Positions 59,783 through 64,000 of a DNA stretch of 64,000 nt are shown here, piece by piece. Each line of letters begins with the position of its first letter. Within the stretch, counting starts at the first letter, position 1. Origin of the DNA: Pseudisothecium myosuroides (taxonomy: Eukaryota > Streptophyta > Bryopsida > Hypnales > Lembophyllaceae); the NCBI GenBank assembly GCA_951799445.1, contig OX637295.1, positions 1,054,001 to 1,118,000 of the forward strand, written 5' to 3'. Made by a program: the position numbers and the translations under genes. A model generated the notes under the pieces. That model saw nothing but the letters and a program-made list of their open reading frames with translations. It searched no databases and was not told the origin of the DNA.

Positions 59783-61197
59783 GCAGCGGTCTAATGGGCA
59801 TGCCCTCTCTTGTCACATAGATTTCCACAGAGAGGAGGCTGCAGATTTTTCAATGCTCTCTGTGTCAGGAAGATGGTGCCTTGATCCCACACACCGGGCA
59901 GACACGCTCGTATCTGATTCATAGTCTCATAATCATAGGAGCAAATAATTCAATCGTAAATTTTTGAGTATTCTTACCATTTCATGTACAATTTCAAGAT
60001 AATACACAAATTACCGACTCATGAGTTCGGTGTAATGCACTCAATTTCAGCAGGTCACTGTTGAGGTCATAAAACAATTTGCCAGAGCAATCTGGAATGA
60101 CTATCAATCCATCCTCAAAGCCAGAATACAAGGCTGCATGGTTGAATGGCAAGAAACACGCGCGTACTTTTCTTACTGCGGGACGATTCTCTGTATAGAT
60201 CTCTGCATCTATTTGTGGTTTATCTCACTCAGGAAGTGTGGGCATGTTTCAAGAATGTACCGTATTGGGAATTGAACCATCTAAAAGGGGTGTCAAATCT
60301 CTCAAGGTACCAAGTAGAAGACCAGATTCACATCAAAAAAGATGAATCTGACATAAATCAATTAAGGATGCGAACTATTCAGTATTACTACAAAATGCAG
60401 GGGTCAGAAGAAGAAATGCTGCAAGTGTAATTCTACTCTAAGAACTACTCAAAGAACTCTACTCGACGATGAACAAATTCAAAAAAGGCATGTTATGCAA
60501 TCTCCGAAATGAGAGAAATTATTTTGAGGGTCTCTGGGGACGCGAAGGAACAATCAGGAAGAAGAGGAAGGCGGTGGGTCAGCAGCAGTTACGCAACACC
60601 AACTGAACTCTCACTAATCTGCCAATTGCTTGATGAGTGTGTCTGATTCGCATACTGTAACGCCATAGCAACCCTAAAAATCTTTGCAGCCATGTCGGTC
60701 ATCGGTTTGTTAACCCTAGTTGAACCTCAGGGTTGCACACCAACTTCCGGTACTGTACTGGTGGGCATGAACCCAAAGCAGGTGAAGCCCTACACCCATT
60801 CCTCTTTAATATCACATCCTCTGTTCCACACCGGAATCTAGGGAACAGACGTATCTAGTTCATGAATCCTTGATCAAAAGCATTCTGCTACTCCCATAGA
60901 ACTCCTTCTGGCTATGCTATTAATGGCGTTGTAACATGCCCACGAATAGGCACATTGTATGAAAACATTCAAAATTAAATATAAAAACAGAAACTAATGA
61001 ATTGACTGGCAATATAAAAACCATAACATTCTTCAGCCTTTCTAAGCACGCATCCTCAGCTTTGAGAATTGAAATCAGCATAACATTCTAACATGAGTAG
61101 CCTAATATCACATTCTAAACTGACTAGCACTGACTTTCCAAACTTGAATCCAATTGAGCATCCTTCTACTCCTATACCAATCCTATTGGCTCTTTCC
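59783..61197. other. Upstream region of the giant gene
   Basis: This should contain the promoter of the minus-strand giant gene. A plus-strand ORF of 94 codons (60146-60430) has no recognisable family. No clear TATA box or other site was identified. Confidence 0.4.
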
Positions 61198-61670
61198 TAC
61201 ATTATTAATAGCAAGATAACAAAGCCAAAAAACAACTTGAGCTACATGACTCTTAGAATCAGAATGAAGTATTTGAATCACTGGAATTCGTGCATCTCAG
61301 GGCTTCTAAGAACGTTACAACAACAAAGTGAAAAAGATTGAAAGCAACAACAGCTAGAATTTCTTCATTCCTTCGCCATCACCATCACCATTGAGAGCAT
61401 TACCAAGAAACAGAGCCGCACACCAATTTCACAACGCAATGGCTACATTATTAATGGCAAGATAACAAAGCCAACATATAAAATTAGCTCAATAAATATT
61501 AGAATCAGAAAGACGGATTTGAATCAAGGAATTCGTACAGCTGAGGGCTCCTAAGAGTGTTAAAACAACAAATTGAAAAAGATCAAACACAACAACAGGT
61601 AGAATTTCTCCATTTCCCTCCATCACCAAGAAACAGAGTCGCATACCAATTTCACACACCGCCATTTCAA
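61198..61670. repeat. About 245-bp tandem duplication downstream of the Ycf33-like gene
   Basis: CTACATTATTAATAGCAAGA at about 61197 recurs at 61443. Both are followed by ATAACAAAGCCAA, TTAGAATCAGAA, TTTGAATCA, GAATTCGT, AGGGCT and ACCAAGAAACAGAG. A third, weaker match to the first 40 bases lies near 60885-60935. It probably represents the 3' UTR and its duplicate. Confidence 0.8.
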
Positions 61671-61682
61671 ACCGCACCTTGT

Positions 61683-62372
61683 TTATTGCGCATATTCATA
61701 CACGAAGTCATTGAGCCCCAGCATCGTACTAACAGTCAAGTACATCAGATAGAACGTCCCAATTACCACTACCGCCACCAAAATCTGCGTGGACGGGTCC
61801 TTCAAGAGATCCAGGAGCGGCTTCGCCAAGCTGTACAACCCCCCAGACACCACCGTGAAGAAGTAGAATCCATACCGGCGCACATTATCCCAAAACTCCT
61901 CCATCAATGGACCTCCGGGGCCCAAGGCTAGTGCGTGTTCGTCTGGAAGGCAAATGAGTGCGAATACCAAACTGCCAATTGCCAATTCTCTCGCATGGTC
62001 TGAAACAAAGCTACCCCAAAACGAAACATTCTCCAACCTCGGAGAAATTTCCTTGAAGTGCTCTAAACCTTGAAACTTCGGATTGGAATGGCGTGAAAGC
62101 TTCGTGGGGTTTGAGGATGAACCTAAAAACGAAACATTCTCCAACTTCGGAGAAATTTCCGAGTGCTCTTCTAAACCTTGAGACTTCGGATTGGAACGGC
62201 GTGAAAGCTTCCTGAGGTTTGAGGATGAAGGTTTCGATTGAGACAATGGTTTTGCGAGATTTGAACGGGGAATGAGAGGTGTGATTCTACGGGGATTTGA
62301 GGAGCGTGATGGTGAAGGTGGGGAAGGATTGAGTAACGTTGAAATCGAAGAGAAGGTCCGCAGAGTCGCCAT
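61683..62372 (-). CDS. Ycf33/DUF751-like plastid membrane protein
   Basis: This is a single exon of 229 codons. Residues 1 to about 110 are rich in Ser, Pro, Arg and Asn with few acids, as in a plastid transit peptide. A second hydrophobic stretch (ELAIGSLVFALICLP) follows. The C-terminal about 75 residues fit the Ycf33/DUF751 family: FWDNVRRYGFYFFTVVSG, then SLAKPLLDLLKDPSTQ, a membrane helix ILVAVVVIGTFYLMYL and the family-type ending STMLGL. Ycf33 is plastid-encoded in many algae and cyanobacterial in origin; its exact role is not established. The transit region contains a 36-codon internal duplication. The stop codon lies within an AATAAA on the coding strand. Confidence 0.75.
   Translation of the reverse strand: MATLRTFSSISTLLNPSPPSPSRSSNPRRITPLIPRSNLAKPLSQSKPSSSNLRKLSRRSNPKSQGLEEHSEISPKLENVSFLGSSSNPTKLSRHSNPKFQGLEHFKEISPRLENVSFWGSFVSDHARELAIGSLVFALICLPDEHALALGPGGPLMEEFWDNVRRYGFYFFTVVSGGLYSLAKPLLDLLKDPSTQILVAVVVIGTFYLMYLTVSTMLGLNDFVYEYAQ
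62017..62232. repeat. 108-bp in-frame tandem duplication in the Ycf33-like CDS
   Basis: AAAACGAAACATTCTCCAAC begins at about 62017 and again at about 62125. Each copy continues CTCGGAGAAATTTCC or TTCGGAGAAATTTCC, then GCTC, AACCTTGA and TTCGGATTGGAA. The encoded repeat (LSRRSNPKSQGLE versus LSRHSNPKFQGLE) lies in the presumed transit or linker region, not the conserved domain. Confidence 0.9.
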
Positions 62373-62650
62373 GGCCGAGAAGAATGGCGAAGAAGGCCAA
62401 CACCTTGGGGGGAGGGTCTGTGGGGGGAAGAAGATGAACCATATCCGGGGGACAGGACGAATGAAACCCTGAATGGATGAATGATCGTTTAAGCGGTTAA
62501 CTGAAGTTCTGGGGTTTAGGCGGGGGTTGCGGATTAGTATATAGTATTAATGATAATTTATAAATATAAAGTGTTATTATAATTTATAATGCTATTTTAT
62601 CTATTATTTTAATATTTTAATGATATTTTAATTTAATTTAATTATTATTT
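62373..62650. other. Promoter side of the Ycf33-like gene and AT-rich spacer
   Basis: The first 150 bases are moderately GC-rich and should hold the leader and promoter of the minus-strand gene. From about 62530 the DNA becomes a nearly pure A/T spacer up to the retroelement leader. Confidence 0.45.
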
Positions 62651-63069
62651 TGTGCTAGAGGTTGCTTGCGGAAGAAGCTATAGATAATAGAAGCTTCTAG
62701 AAGCTTTTTGGAAACTTCTTCGAAACCTTCTGGAAGCTTCTAGAGTATGTGGAAGCAACTAGAGAAGCCTCGTAGCTTGAAGTATATGTAGGAGTTGAGA
62801 TTGAGGAAATTTGCCTTTAGGCTTGCTCTAGTTTTCTTGAGTGGAAGTTTGTTGTGCGTTGTAGTTAGAGTGTCTGTAACAAATTGTTGAGATTGTTCTT
62901 TACCAATATCGAACTTTTAGTCTTTCTTAATAGAGAATAGAGTACCATTCTTCTTGAAAGCCCATTACAACTGTAGGAATTGGAAATTATTGTTCTTTAA
63001 AGCAGTGTTGTTAGCTACAACGATCCTTCTAGCTTGTTGTTTTCTTGAGCCCAATACTTCTGAATCAAA
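62651..63069 (+). mobile_element. Leader or putative 5' LTR of a gypsy-type retroelement
   Basis: Sequence composition changes at about 62651 (TGTGCTAGAGG), and the following 400 bases lead straight into a gag-like ORF. The leader is packed with GAA/TTC heat-shock motifs. I could not find a matching right LTR or a clear tRNA primer-binding site, so the LTR limits remain unproven. Confidence 0.4.
62690..62746 (+). promoter_or_regulatory. Cluster of heat shock elements
   Basis: GAAGCTTCTAGAAGC (62690-62704) is a perfect three-unit nGAAn/nTTCn array. A second block follows at 62710-62746, ending TTCTGGAAGCTTCTAGAG, again alternating GAA and TTC units at 5-base steps. Such arrays bind trimeric heat shock factors. 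Their position in front of a gag ORF suggests heat-responsive transcription of the element. Confidence 0.6.
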
Positions 63070-63660
63070 ATGTCAGGGAATGAAAATGTTGCTATGACCA
63101 ATACGCTTGAATCAAAGATAGATGCAATTATGAGGGCTATTGAAGACTTGACAACCAAGACTGAGAATATACAAAATGCCTTCACAAGATTAAACGACAA
63201 TCAAGGAATTGGAGTACCTCAATCGACAGAGCACGCAATTTCACAAGATTCGGCATCAAGAAATCCAACAATTCTTCCAATCCAAGGAAAGAAGTCACCT
63301 AACCAAGACCTCAGTCGAAATGCTATAAAATTTGAAGAACCAGAGTTTAACCTTCCGGAGAAGTTTGATGGTACGCGTTCAAAATTCCAAGAATTTGTCA
63401 TTCAAGTTCAACTTGTGATCTTTCTCCATCCTCACAGTTACGCAACAGATCAATCGCGAGTGGGTCTAGTTGGGAGTTTGATCAAGGGACAAGCTTTGGA
63501 TTGGTTTTATCCTCTGTTTGAAAAAAAATCTCCAATTCTTGACAATTTTGAAGAATTCTTAGCTGCTTTCAAGGAAGCATTTGAAACGCCCAACAAAAGT
63601 CGTTGGGCAAAAACCGAGATTCATTCTCAGGAGCGCGCACCTTACGCAGAACGAAGATAA
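63070..63660 (+). CDS. Gag-like protein of a Ty3/gypsy-type retroelement, truncated
   Basis: The ORF has 196 codons from ATG at 63070. An N-terminal predicted coiled coil (IDAIMRAIEDLTTKTENIQ) precedes a retrotransposon gag core: EEPEFNLPEKFDG then FQEFVIQVQLVIF, GLVGSLIKGQALDWF and FEEFLAAFKEAFE. Family gags normally continue to a zinc knuckle and protease; here the frame ends shortly after the core, so the element is probably interrupted or degenerate. An 11-base AGCTTGTTGTT occurs both before the ORF (near 63030) and just after its stop (63663), which could mark a rearrangement. Confidence 0.75.
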   Translation: MSGNENVAMTNTLESKIDAIMRAIEDLTTKTENIQNAFTRLNDNQGIGVPQSTEHAISQDSASRNPTILPIQGKKSPNQDLSRNAIKFEEPEFNLPEKFDGTRSKFQEFVIQVQLVIFLHPHSYATDQSRVGLVGSLIKGQALDWFYPLFEKKSPILDNFEEFLAAFKEAFETPNKSRWAKTEIHSQERAPYAERR

Positions 63661-64000
63661 ACAGCTTGTTGTTAGAAACATGAGTGTAGCTGCTTAGGCG
63701 ACTTGTAGATGCTTCGGTGACTTACAGTTGTTTCAAAACTATGTAAGCTTACAGGGCTTCTGGACAGGCTTAGAGCCATGTGAAGGAAACAAGTCTTTGA
63801 GCTTCGTTGCTGAGCTTGTATTTGTATTTACAGTATGCAATACATGTTTCTCAAGGAATTATTGAGATTACCAATTGAGGTGATTGAGGTGACAATCAAT
63901 AACAGTGAACAATTATCATTCAAATCACTTGCATACGTTTTCAGCTGCAAATCTTCCCAGTCCTAACTATTCTTAGGAAGAACTCTCAAAACGTGGAAGT
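63661..64000. other. Sequence after the gag ORF
   Basis: No zinc knuckle, protease or reverse transcriptase is seen, and no LTR end can be defined before the window closes. Confidence 0.4.

Noticed and set aside
1..64000. CRISPR arrays, rRNA and tRNA genes
   Set aside because: No regularly spaced repeat-spacer pattern, rRNA core or convincing tRNA cloverleaf was recognised; tandem arrays present are contiguous without unique spacers. A tRNA scan would be needed to exclude tRNAs fully.

Overview
This window is nuclear DNA of a streptophyte, most likely a seed-free land plant. The evidence is plant-type GT-AG introns in an AT-rich background, a plastid-targeted bestrophin-like channel, a Ycf33/DUF751-family protein with a transit peptide, PR-10/Bet v 1 genes with the family's typical intron position, a Stowaway-like MITE, and hAT and Ty3/gypsy-type fragments. 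The species cannot be fixed from the sequence. A very large filamin-repeat plus REJ ectodomain fits a lineage with free-swimming sperm better than a flowering plant, but that is inference.

Layout, left to right. A hAT-type dimerisation exon (361-965) is followed by intergenic DNA with TG repeats. Two copies of a segmental duplication follow (about 2020-6095 and 12340-15555). Each carries a three-exon minus-strand gene for a protein of two fused Bet v 1 domains. Between them lie the last two exons of an unrecognised minus-strand gene (7511-7957) and a sharply bounded, GC-rich bacterial-looking insert (about 8399-9345). The insert holds an intact GNAT acetyltransferase preceded by a Shine-Dalgarno sequence and a frameshifted remnant of a second GNAT gene. 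AT-rich, repeat-filled DNA leads to a single-exon bestrophin-like (VCCN1-type) gene at 19722-21005. From 22 to 32 kb I find essentially no genes, only TIR-bearing non-autonomous elements, including one nested inside another.

From 59782 down to 32299 on the minus strand I can join 18 exons into one open reading frame of about 4,580 codons, with every splice phase compatible. The predicted product has a signal peptide, an IPT/TIG-like module, a long run of filamin-like repeats (including two exons of 4.4 and 3.7 kb), a PKD-like module and an REJ-like region. No clear transmembrane segment or channel domain follows. The gene is not described as a single unit by any individual ORF and is the most interesting object in the window.

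The right end carries a minus-strand Ycf33/DUF751-like plastid protein gene (61683-62372) with internal and 3'-flanking duplications. Beyond it is the 5' part of a gypsy-type retroelement, with a truncated gag and a leader packed with heat-shock-element motifs. The plastid proteins (bestrophin and Ycf33-like) are unrelated neighbours; I see no operon-like logic linking the genes.
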